Positions 1-6,776 of a stretch of DNA of 12,751 nucleotides are shown one piece after another (within the stretch, counting starts at the first letter, position 1; the number at the start of each line of letters is the position of its first letter). Below the pieces are notes generated by a model. It worked only from the letters and a program-made list of their open reading frames with translations, was not told where the DNA came from and searched no databases. The DNA is from Chloroflexota bacterium. Lineage in GTDB: Bacteria; Chloroflexota; Anaerolineae; B4-G1; SLSP01. The stretch lies in contig JAAAOZ010000141.1 of the NCBI GenBank assembly GCA_009908585.1, positions 1 to 12,751 of the forward strand, in the 5' to 3' direction. The translations under genes and the position numbers were made by a program.

Positions 1-1
1 G

Positions 2-748
2 GTGAATTTTATCGTGGCGCGATTGCATGAATTGCCGGTCAATATCCGCATCATTCCTGATTATTTCAGTTTGGCGCTTTATCGAGCCACGGCCTCCGAT
101 TTCGGCGGCATCCCGATGATCAATCTGCGCGATCCGGCGTTGAATGACTATCAACGGTTGCTCAAGCGTGGTTTTGATTTAGTCATTGGCGGCCTGCTGA
201 CCCTGTTAGCTATGCCCGTGATGATCATCATCGCTATCGCGATAAAATTAGATTCGCGCGGCCCGATCCTTTTTAAGCAGAAGCGGGTGGGAGAAAACGG
301 GCGATTATTCGATATGTATAAATTCCGTTCTATGGTTGTCAATGCGGAGGCGTTGCAGGAAAAGATCAATCAAGTGGATGAGGAAGGCCACCTGATCCAC
401 AAGGTTAAGGATGATCCCCGTGTCACGCGCGTTGGGCGTTTTATTCGCCGCTGGAGTTTGGATGAGTTGCCCCAATTCTTTAACGTTCTCAAAGGCGACC
501 TTAGCTTGGTTGGCCCCCGGCCCGAAATGCCTTGGCTGGTCGAGGAATATGAGAACTGGCAGCGCAAGCGCTTTGCTGTTCCCCAGGGAATCACAGGGTG
601 GTGGCAGGTGAACGGGCGTTCGGATAAGATGATGCATCTCCACACCGATGAGGACCTGTATTATATTCAAAACTATTCCCTGTGGTTGGATATCTTGATC
701 TTATTAAAGACCCCGTGGGTGGTGTTGCGAGGGAAGGGTGCGTATTAA
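2..748 (+). CDS. Polyprenyl glycosylphosphotransferase (sugar transferase), 5'-truncated by window edge
   Basis: This enzyme moves a sugar-1-phosphate from a nucleotide sugar to undecaprenyl phosphate at the inner membrane, the first committed step of exopolysaccharide or O-antigen repeat synthesis. The visible 248 residues hold the complete C-terminal bacterial sugar transferase domain: a hydrophobic membrane segment (about 60-82), KFRSM at 107-111, SLDELPQ with the acidic pair Asp154-Glu155 (the catalytic dyad position of the WcaJ/PglC family), GPRPE at 171-175, GITGWWQVNGRS at 196-207 and the usual end LRGKGAY. Residues 11-45 resemble the linker between the N-terminal CoA-binding-like domain and the catalytic domain of full-length (about 450 aa) members. 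The GTG at position 2 is therefore probably not the real start, and the gene likely begins outside the window. Its end overlaps the next gene by 11 bases. The sugar specificity cannot be read from the sequence. Confidence 0.93.
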   Translation: MNFIVARLHELPVNIRIIPDYFSLALYRATASDFGGIPMINLRDPALNDYQRLLKRGFDLVIGGLLTLLAMPVMIIIAIAIKLDSRGPILFKQKRVGENGRLFDMYKFRSMVVNAEALQEKINQVDEEGHLIHKVKDDPRVTRVGRFIRRWSLDELPQFFNVLKGDLSLVGPRPEMPWLVEEYENWQRKRFAVPQGITGWWQVNGRSDKMMHLHTDEDLYYIQNYSLWLDILILLKTPWVVLRGKGAY

Positions 749-1895
749 ATTTATTCGGACGAAAAATCTCAGCACCCCCTTGGATTGGCCTTTGGGGTTG
801 TTGTGTGCGATGGCTGCACTCTCTTTACTGGTGACGGCGTTCCCAGATATGACCCGCGTTCAGGTGATGCGATTATACGGTGGTATATTAGCGGCTTGGG
901 GCTGTATGCAATTGGCGCGCACGCGGCGGCATCTTATCTGGTGGGCCGGTGTGTTAGTACTGTTCAGCGTGGCAATGGCCTCTTTAGCGCCTGTCGCGGT
1001 TCGATGGTCGCAGAATAAGGATTTCCTAATCCCCGCGCGTGTTTATGCGTATTTTCCTCTTATCTTCTCCGATGGTGTACATCCGAACGTGATGGCCTCC
1101 CTGATGTTGCTGGGGCTGCCCTTACCGCTCTCCTGGCTCCTGCATTTGATTGTTGGACATGAGGGGCAGATCGAGGATGTGTGGCAACGGAGGCTCTTCA
1201 TCGGTTTGATCGCTGCTTTTGGTCTCATGTCCACAATTTTACTGCTCACTAAATCACGGGGGGGATATATTGCGGCCGCTTGTGGGATATTGATGGCCCT
1301 TTGGCTTTTGGGATATCGGCGATGGACGCTGGGGATGGGATTGGTCAGCATCGCCGGCGCGATGTGGCTTCTGAGCAATGTTGGTAGCCCAGAAGCGCTG
1401 CCGGAGTTTGCGGAGGGGGCGACAGATCCCAGCACGATAGATTTTAGATTGCGCGTATGGCAGGCGGCCCTGTGGGCGTTGGCCGATTTTCCGTTTACCG
1501 GGGTTGGTATGGGCGCGTTTAATGAGGTTTCAGCTTTGCTTTATCCTTTCTATGAGATGCAGAATCCCGGCGCGCATAACCTTTACCTCCAAGTAGGGGT
1601 GGACTTGGGGTATCCTGGACTGATCGCTTATTTAGCTATTTGTCTATTAACTGCGTGGATGGGCGTAAGGACATTCAAAGCTTTCAGGGCAGGGGATAGA
1701 TTATTGAAAGCTCTAACCCTGGGCCTATTTTCGGGTTTATTGGCTTTCTGGATTCACGGCTTAGTGGATAATACCATGTGGAATACGCGAGCGGCCTTTA
1801 TGCCATGGCTATTTATTGGTTGGATAGGGGCGGCGGACCGTTATTGTCATAGGGAGCAATTCAAAGACGGAGAAACTTTAACGAGGGAGGCTTAG
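738..1895 (+). CDS. O-antigen ligase / polysaccharide polymerase family membrane protein
   Basis: This is a polytopic inner-membrane protein of 385 aa with roughly ten hydrophobic segments. It resembles the Wzy_C/WaaL family, whose members polymerise or ligate lipid-linked glycans on the outer face of the membrane. The signature region is a large loop containing FRLRVWQAALWALADFPFTG, followed by GAHNLYLQVGVDLGYPG, with His280 in the position typical of this family. LLLTKSRGGYIAA before the middle hydrophobic segment is another familiar family motif. The GTG start at 738 overlaps the sugar transferase end by 11 bases, which suggests translational coupling. The next gene starts 7 bases after the stop. 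Neighbours (initiating transferase upstream, Wzz-like protein downstream) support a Wzy-type polymerase or a ligase; the sequence alone does not separate the two. Confidence 0.85.
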   Translation: MRIKFIRTKNLSTPLDWPLGLLCAMAALSLLVTAFPDMTRVQVMRLYGGILAAWGCMQLARTRRHLIWWAGVLVLFSVAMASLAPVAVRWSQNKDFLIPARVYAYFPLIFSDGVHPNVMASLMLLGLPLPLSWLLHLIVGHEGQIEDVWQRRLFIGLIAAFGLMSTILLLTKSRGGYIAAACGILMALWLLGYRRWTLGMGLVSIAGAMWLLSNVGSPEALPEFAEGATDPSTIDFRLRVWQAALWALADFPFTGVGMGAFNEVSALLYPFYEMQNPGAHNLYLQVGVDLGYPGLIAYLAICLLTAWMGVRTFKAFRAGDRLLKALTLGLFSGLLAFWIHGLVDNTMWNTRAAFMPWLFIGWIGAADRYCHREQFKDGETLTREA

Positions 1896-1902
1896 GTTTG
1901 TC

Positions 1903-3579
1903 ATGGAAGAAGAAATCGATCTGAGAATCTATATTGATATTTTGTTGCGCTGGTGGTGGCTGATCGGATTAGCCGCCGTTTTAGTGGGGGGCACTGCATA
2001 CCTGGTCAGTTCATGGATGATGCCCACGTATGAAGCTATCGCTGGCGTGGTGTTGTTGAAGAGCAAGGTTGAGGTCTCGCTCGGCTCCGATATCCAATCA
2101 ATGACGGAGGAGGATCTGCTGTTCAGCACGCAGGTGCAGGGGTCTTCGGCTTTGATCGACCGGACTTCGCGGCGATTGAATACCTTGACGGGGATGGTCA
2201 AAGATGGGGCCATCGCCTCGCAGGTAGCGGAGGAATTGGCCGGTGTATTGGAGCCGGAAGAGTTAGAGCCTTCGGTGCTTTCGTCTAAAGTGAAAGGGGA
2301 ACTGTTATCCCCTGAGGGAGGCGGCGAGAGCAACACAATTCAGATTATTGCCTCCGATGAAGATCCAGAACAGGCTGCGTTGATCGCAAACGCTTGGGCC
2401 AAGGCGTTCGAGCGTCACGTCAACACCATCTATGGCACCAACGCCGCGATCCCCTTTGAGGATATTCAATCTCAGGTGGAGAATGCCAAGGCAGCTTATG
2501 ATACAGCGGAGGCGGCGTGGGTTGAATTCTTAGCGGAAGAAGATCGTATTGGTGAGTTGCAACGTCAGGTGGCCGAGCAAGAGGCGCTGTTGGATAGGTT
2601 GCGAACTGGCCGTCAGAATAGCGTGACGGGGATTGTGAGGCGCCAGACAGATGTCCAAAAACGCATTTTTAGCGCTACTGTTGGCTCGGAGATTAACTTT
2701 AATTTGCTCACGTTTGAAAGCCATCGTAATGAGATGATCAGGAAGTACACGGATGCCTATGAGCGTAAGTGGCGTTTTGAAACGCTCCTTGATCAGGCGG
2801 AGTTTATGCGCGAGCAATTGATGAACGGCGATGAGATCAGTGCGCGCACGCTGGGGCTATCCATCTATAATTTCAAGCAGAGAGTGCTGGCGATGAATGC
2901 GCTGCCGGTGGAAAGCCTGGAACTACAGGCGACTTCGTTGGAGGAGGTATTGACGGTCAATCTCAGCCGTGAGGAGCAATTGGCCGATCTCGAAAATTTG
3001 ATCGCGATGATGGAAGCTGACATAGCGACGCAAGCGTCCATCATTGAGCAGTATGAGACAGCGTTGGCCCAAAATCAGAGTTATGATTTCCTTCAACCCT
3101 TGACTTCCGACTATTTGGATATGTCAGCGTCCCAATCCGAGCAAGCGCTGGAACGCACGGCCAATTGGGAGGGGTTGTTGACCTATTCAGATGTCTTGGA
3201 AACGCCCTTCACACAGGAGATTGATCGATTGGAACAAGAGGTACGCCTGCTTAAGGCCGAGATGGTGCGACTTCAGAATTTGAAAGAGGAGAAGCGGCAG
3301 GAGCGGGATTTGGCCTGGCAAACCTACAGCAATCTCTTGTCCAAGCAGCAGGAGCTGGAGATTGCCCAGGCGACCGGCAGCACCGAGGTGCGCTTTGCCT
3401 CCACGGCGGTTCCGCCGCGTTTGCCGGTCGAGCCGCAGAAGATGATGAACACGGCCATCGGGCTGGCCCTTGGCTTGATGATGGGCGTCTTTGGCGCGTT
3501 TCTCTTTGATTATATCGGCGTAGCGAGCGACCCTCGGCGCTGGTTGCGTCGGCAGGGGGACACGGCTTCCGCAGGGTAG
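1903..3579 (+). CDS. Wzz-type polysaccharide chain-length determinant / co-polymerase
   Basis: This 558-aa protein has the classic co-polymerase layout: a short cytoplasmic start, a first transmembrane helix (about 12-36, rich in Trp and Leu), a long periplasmic region, and a second transmembrane helix (about 514-540). Just before that helix is the Pro-rich sequence PPRLPVEPQK (504-513), typical of Wzz proteins. The region between contains long heptad-like Glu/Gln/Leu/Ala stretches (about 195-240, 350-390 and 440-490), predicted to be coiled coil. The protein ends 18 residues after the second helix and has no Walker motif, so the BY-kinase domain found fused in many Gram-positive-type systems is absent. 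The ATG lies 12 bases after GAGGGAGG (1883-1890), which overlaps the end of the ligase gene. The likely role is to control the length of the polymer made by the two upstream proteins. Confidence 0.88.
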   Translation: MEEEIDLRIYIDILLRWWWLIGLAAVLVGGTAYLVSSWMMPTYEAIAGVVLLKSKVEVSLGSDIQSMTEEDLLFSTQVQGSSALIDRTSRRLNTLTGMVKDGAIASQVAEELAGVLEPEELEPSVLSSKVKGELLSPEGGGESNTIQIIASDEDPEQAALIANAWAKAFERHVNTIYGTNAAIPFEDIQSQVENAKAAYDTAEAAWVEFLAEEDRIGELQRQVAEQEALLDRLRTGRQNSVTGIVRRQTDVQKRIFSATVGSEINFNLLTFESHRNEMIRKYTDAYERKWRFETLLDQAEFMREQLMNGDEISARTLGLSIYNFKQRVLAMNALPVESLELQATSLEEVLTVNLSREEQLADLENLIAMMEADIATQASIIEQYETALAQNQSYDFLQPLTSDYLDMSASQSEQALERTANWEGLLTYSDVLETPFTQEIDRLEQEVRLLKAEMVRLQNLKEEKRQERDLAWQTYSNLLSKQQELEIAQATGSTEVRFASTAVPPRLPVEPQKMMNTAIGLALGLMMGVFGAFLFDYIGVASDPRRWLRRQGDTASAG

Positions 3580-3608
3580 TTCATGGTGAGGGGATCTTGA
3601 CTTGACTG

Positions 3609-3632
3609 GAGGCCCTGATATGTCAGGGCCTC
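3609..3632 (+). terminator. Perfect 10-bp hairpin after the chain-length gene, candidate terminator
   Basis: GAGGCCCTGA (3609-3618) and TCAGGGCCTC (3623-3632) are perfect reverse complements separated by the four-base loop TATG. The stem is GC-rich and starts 29 bases after the stop of the Wzz-like gene. No T-run follows (the next bases are ACCGCTGAG), so it is not a textbook intrinsic terminator. It could be a U-less terminator, an mRNA 3'-end stabiliser, or a partial attenuator between the polysaccharide genes and the next set. Confidence 0.45.
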
Positions 3633-3647
3633 ACCGCTGAGTATACA

Positions 3648-3653
3648 AAGGAA
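3648..3653 (+). promoter_or_regulatory. Shine-Dalgarno supporting a TTG start at 3659
   Basis: AAGGAA lies five bases upstream of TTG 3659. The in-frame ATG codons at 3677 and 3683 have no comparable purine-rich site at proper spacing, so this site favours the TTG as the start of the fibronectin-like protein. Confidence 0.5.
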
Positions 3654-3658
3654 TCAGA

Positions 3659-4108
3659 TTGACTGGCTCACTGAAAATGAATATGAAGCTTGCTGATCTA
3701 CTGGCCATACTGTTGGCTCTTATTGGTCTAGGATTGCTTATCTTCCCGCCGCCGCCCGTCGCCCTGACGTGGGAGACCGCCAGCGAGGTGGAAACCGCCG
3801 GATTTAACGTCTCCCGCGCCGAGGCGGGCACTACTCACTTCGAGCAGGTCAACTCCGACTTAATCCCCGCACGGGGCGATGAGATCGCCGGCGCGGAGTA
3901 TCGCTTCATCGATGAGACGGCGGCGGTGGGACGCAAATACACCTACCGCATCGAAGAGGTGGAGTGGGATGGCGCCGTCAATGCCTATCCAGAGACGGTC
4001 TCGACGCGAGCGGGCTTGCCGCGTCTCTGGAGCCGCGTCGAAGGGGCTGGATTGCTTGGACTGGGCAGCTGGCTGTTGATACGACGACGGAGGTCGAAGC
4101 GCGAATGA
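3659..4108 (+). CDS. Small membrane protein with fibronectin-like domain and C-terminal TM/Arg tail
   Basis: The product is 149 aa from TTG 3659; ATG 3677 or 3683 would shorten it by 6 or 8 residues. Residues 11-30 form a hydrophobic signal or anchor. Residues about 34-117 resemble a beta-sandwich of the fibronectin type III kind seen in many bacterial surface proteins: VALTWETASEVETAGFNVSR, then YRFIDETA, then GRKYTYRIEEVEWDG. Residues 129-141 (GAGLLGLGSWLLI) are hydrophobic and are followed directly by RRRRSKRE. A short hydrophobic helix plus an Arg cluster resembles sorting tails such as PEP-CTERM or other exosortase-type tails, but no clear PEP-like motif precedes it (the nearest is YPE at 110-112). 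The stop overlaps the next start as ATGA. The product is probably surface exposed; its exact function is unknown. Confidence 0.72.
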   Translation: MTGSLKMNMKLADLLAILLALIGLGLLIFPPPPVALTWETASEVETAGFNVSRAEAGTTHFEQVNSDLIPARGDEIAGAEYRFIDETAAVGRKYTYRIEEVEWDGAVNAYPETVSTRAGLPRLWSRVEGAGLLGLGSWLLIRRRRSKRE

Positions 4109-4908
4109 AATGGTCGATGGCGTTGGGTGAGATAAGAATGTCGGTGCAGGGACATCCGCGATGGGTGACGCCACTGGCGCGCGCCTGGGATGATTGGGGT
4201 TCCGACTTCGTGCGCCGCAAATGGACGGTGGAGTTGGCCGAGGCGAGCAACTTGGCTGTCCCCGAAGCGCCGCTGTTCGAGACGTTGCCGCGCTGTCAGG
4301 CCGGGCGTTGCACGCTGGAAGCGCCCGGATTCGAAGGCTATATTGTCCCTGAGGCGCACACAGCGCGGCTCCACGCGCACCCGGCGGCCACCCCCGGCGA
4401 TGTGAGTTACTTCGTGCGCGTGGCGTGCGCTCTCCAAGCTTTCACCCAGGGCGGATTGCTCTTCCACGCGGCGGGGATCGTCCATCAGGATCAGGGCTAT
4501 GGGATATTTGGCCTGTCCGGCAGCGGCAAGACGACGGCCGCGAAACTTTCCGCACCCGATCCCGTACTGAATGATGACTTGGTGCTGCTGTGGCCCGATA
4601 CTGATGCGGCGCACGGATGGCGCATCGAGGCGACGCCGTTTGGCAAGCGCCGCGGCGATGTGATCCGCGCGCCGCTGCGCTCTCTGCTGTGGTTGGTCAA
4701 GGATATGGAGATATTCTTAGAACCGCTCTCGCGGGCGCAGAGTTTGGGCGAACTCATCGCCAACACCCCCGTGCTCTCCTCCGATGCGGCCTGGCTTCCC
4801 CAAGCGATGGCGCGCTGGGAGGACGTGATGGCCGATGTGCCGGTCTACGCGCTTCATTTTCGACGTGATGTTTCATTTTGGGAGGTCCTCGATGGCCAAT
4901 TGGGATGA
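4105..4908 (+). CDS. HprK-like P-loop serine kinase-family protein
   Basis: This 267-aa protein resembles the C-terminal kinase domain of HPr kinase/phosphorylase. Residues 136-144 are the P-loop GLSGSGKTT with Lys142. Upstream is LLFHAAGIV, matching the conserved His-containing strand that precedes the P-loop. LNDDLVLL carries Asp157-Asp158 at the position of the catalytic acidic pair of HprK. A 314-aa reading from 3964 is possible, but it would lie over the preceding gene. ATG 4105 overlaps that gene's stop as ATGA and has GGAGG at 4089-4093. No HPr gene is nearby, so the substrate is probably not HPr. Such kinases occur next to PqqD-family genes in exopolysaccharide, exosortase and lasso-peptide loci, and a PqqD-family gene overlaps this one by 17 bases. 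The substrate is unknown. Confidence 0.82.
   Translation: MKWSMALGEIRMSVQGHPRWVTPLARAWDDWGSDFVRRKWTVELAEASNLAVPEAPLFETLPRCQAGRCTLEAPGFEGYIVPEAHTARLHAHPAATPGDVSYFVRVACALQAFTQGGLLFHAAGIVHQDQGYGIFGLSGSGKTTAAKLSAPDPVLNDDLVLLWPDTDAAHGWRIEATPFGKRRGDVIRAPLRSLLWLVKDMEIFLEPLSRAQSLGELIANTPVLSSDAAWLPQAMARWEDVMADVPVYALHFRRDVSFWEVLDGQLG
4881..4885 (+). promoter_or_regulatory. Shine-Dalgarno fixing the PqqD-family start
   Basis: GGAGG sits six bases before ATG 4892, inside the end of the kinase gene. It selects this ATG over the upstream in-frame start at 4835 and implies coupled translation of the two genes. Confidence 0.7.
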
Positions 4909-5182
4909 TGTCTTGGTGGTTCAACCCGATGTTGTGACCCGTGAAGCCGATGGTGAATCGGTGGTTGTGCTGCCCACGCAGGGCAAGTTTATCGTGCTCA
5001 ATGCCACCGGCGCGCTGGTCTTGCAGTTGGCCGATGGGACGCGCTCGCTGCACGATATCGCCACGGCGGTAGCGGAGCACTTCGGCGCGGAGCTTGACGT
5101 GGTCGAGCCGGATGTGCTCAGTTTTGCCGATAGGTTGATGCATCGCGGGGTGTTGATCTCCGCGAAACAAAGCACCGGCTGA
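4892..5182 (+). CDS. PqqD-family (RRE-like winged-helix) protein
   Basis: The product is 96 aa, the usual size of a PqqD-family protein. It has the family layout: an N-terminal beta region (VVVLPTQGKFIVLNATGALV), the strand-turn with Leu-Asn, then helices (LADGTRSLHDIATAVAEHFG, then a C-terminal helix ending in HRGVL). In RiPP pathways such domains bind the precursor's leader peptide and hand it to a maturase; other members accompany HprK-like kinases in exopolysaccharide or sorting loci. Here the partner is the kinase it overlaps by 17 bases. No radical SAM enzyme, asparagine synthetase-like enzyme, transglutaminase-like protease or short precursor-like ORF is visible in the window. A RiPP role is therefore not supported by what can be seen, though the missing genes could lie elsewhere. 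Confidence 0.82.
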   Translation: MANWDDVLVVQPDVVTREADGESVVVLPTQGKFIVLNATGALVLQLADGTRSLHDIATAVAEHFGAELDVVEPDVLSFADRLMHRGVLISAKQSTG

Positions 5183-5202
5183 TGTAACGTTGAGTGAACT
5201 GC

Positions 5203-5207
5203 GGAGG
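5203..5207 (+). promoter_or_regulatory. Shine-Dalgarno fixing the start of the AAA/PD-(D/E)XK gene
   Basis: GGAGG is seven bases upstream of ATG 5215. It lies inside the extended reading that would begin at GTG 5194, which has no such site, so ATG 5215 is the better start. Confidence 0.65.
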
Positions 5208-5214
5208 TGTTGAG

Positions 5215-6768
5215 ATGTTGAAACCGTTGCCCATCGGTGTTCAAACATTTCCCGATCTTATTGAAAGTGGGTTTTTGTACGTGGATAAGACCCGCTGGAT
5301 CTATGAGTTGGTGAAAGTCTCCAAAGGTGTCTACTTTCTCTCGCGCCCGCGCCGATTTGGCAAGAGCCTGCTGTTATCAACGCTTAAGGCGATCTTCGAT
5401 GGGCGCCAGGAGCTGTTTGAAGGGCTGTGGATCGCCGGGAGCGATTATGCGTGGCCTGTTCATCCCGCGATCCGCATCGATTTCAGTTTGTTTCGCGTGG
5501 AGGATGCGGAGGAGTTTAAGCAGAAGCTGGCAGAGCGGTTGGAAGAAATCGCGGCGGATCAAGACGTCACGTTGGGCGCGGGCGATTATCAAAAGAAATT
5601 TCGCGACCTTATACGGGCGTTAGCGGATCGCGGGCGCGTCGTGATCCTGATTGACGAGTACGACAAACCCATCATTGATAACATCGAGCATCCAGAAGCG
5701 GCGGCGCGGATACGCGAGGTGCTGAAGGGCTTCTACACGGTGATCAAGGGGATGGATGCCTACGTGCGCTTCGTTTTCCTGACCGGTGTGAGCAAGTTCA
5801 GCAAGGTCGGCGTTTTCTCTGGACTGAATAACCTCGAGGACATCACATTGAGTCCGGCATTTGCCGCGTTGCCGGGGATCACGGAAGAGGAGGTTCAGCG
5901 CTTCTTCCGGGATTACATCACTGACTTCGCCGCTCAGGAAGGCTTGACGGAGGAAGCTCTGCTCCATGAAATCAAGACATGGTACGATGGATTCTGCTTC
6001 GCGGCTAAGGGTGAGCGGGTTTATAACCCATTCTCATTGCTGTTATTGTTCAAGCAGCGGCGCTTTGCCAACTACTGGTTCGAGACGGGAACGCCGACTT
6101 TTTTGATCAAGCTGCTGAAGACGCAGGGCTACGACGTGCGCGAACTGGAGTCCCTGCGGGTGAGCGAGTTGACCTTCAGCAGTTACGAGATCGAAGACCT
6201 GCGTCCGGTGCCCCTGTTGTGGCAGACGGGCTACTTGACGATAAAGGACTACGATCCGCGCTCGCGGCTCTACCGGCTCTCGTACCCGAACTACGAGGTG
6301 CAGAATGCCTTTATGCATCATCTGTTAGATGCATTCAGTAGCGCGAGCAACGGCTTGATCGGCGGCTACCTGTGGGATCTGCTGGAGGCGTTGCAGGCGC
6401 AGGCGTGGGAGGAGTTCTTTGCCGCGCTGGACGTTTTCTTCGCGGGGATTCCCTACGACATCCAGATTTCACAGGAGCGTTATTACCAGACGGTCTTCTA
6501 TCTCATCTTCAAGCTGATGGGGTTGCAGATTGGGTCGGAGGTGCGGACGAATCGCGGGCGCATCGATGCAGTGATCGAGGTGGACGAGGGGATTTTCATC
6601 TTCGAATTCAAGTTGGACGGGACGGCGGAGGCGGCGCTGGAGCAGATCGCCGCGCGTGGCTATGATGAGCAATATCGGCAGGTGGAGAAGCACATCTACC
6701 ACATCGGCGTGGCTTTCGGGACCGAGACGCGGAGCATTGTCGAATGGCAAGTCGTGACGAGGACGTGA
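5215..6768 (+). CDS. AAA-ATPase-like protein with C-terminal PD-(D/E)XK nuclease-like domain
   Basis: This 517-aa protein matches the widespread AAA-ATPase_like plus PDDEXK_9 (formerly DUF1703) architecture. The family opening is present (LPIGVQTFPDLIESGFLYVDK), then the P-loop SRPRRFGKSLLLS with Lys50, a Walker B strand VVILIDEYDKP with Asp147-Glu148, and a C-terminal nuclease-like core: RGRIDAVIE with Asp451, then FIFEFKLDG with Glu464 and Lys466 (D-x12-ExK). All key residues are present and length is normal, so the gene looks intact. Family members often occur as many near-identical copies in one genome. Their function is not established; a nuclease, defence or mobile role has been suggested on the basis of the fold. 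It stands between PqqD and the translation-factor run with no functional link to either, and the next gene's start lies 8 bases after its stop. Confidence 0.88.
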   Translation: MLKPLPIGVQTFPDLIESGFLYVDKTRWIYELVKVSKGVYFLSRPRRFGKSLLLSTLKAIFDGRQELFEGLWIAGSDYAWPVHPAIRIDFSLFRVEDAEEFKQKLAERLEEIAADQDVTLGAGDYQKKFRDLIRALADRGRVVILIDEYDKPIIDNIEHPEAAARIREVLKGFYTVIKGMDAYVRFVFLTGVSKFSKVGVFSGLNNLEDITLSPAFAALPGITEEEVQRFFRDYITDFAAQEGLTEEALLHEIKTWYDGFCFAAKGERVYNPFSLLLLFKQRRFANYWFETGTPTFLIKLLKTQGYDVRELESLRVSELTFSSYEIEDLRPVPLLWQTGYLTIKDYDPRSRLYRLSYPNYEVQNAFMHHLLDAFSSASNGLIGGYLWDLLEALQAQAWEEFFAALDVFFAGIPYDIQISQERYYQTVFYLIFKLMGLQIGSEVRTNRGRIDAVIEVDEGIFIFEFKLDGTAEAALEQIAARGYDEQYRQVEKHIYHIGVAFGTETRSIVEWQVVTRT

Positions 6769-6776
6769 GTGTGACG

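Noticed and set aside
3597..3646. Possible sigma-70 promoter (TTGACT copies near 3597 and 3602, GTATAC near 3641)
   Set aside because: The spacing between the boxes is far from 16-18 bases and the hairpin lies between them.
3964..4104. 47-residue N-terminal extension of the HprK-like kinase
   Set aside because: It lies out of frame over the 3' end of the fibronectin-like gene and is unlike kinase sequence; ATG 4105 with an ATGA overlap and GGAGG upstream is the better start.
3659..5182. Lasso-peptide biosynthetic cluster
   Set aside because: An HprK-like kinase and a PqqD-like protein are present, but no precursor, B2-type protease or asparagine synthetase-like cyclase is in the window.
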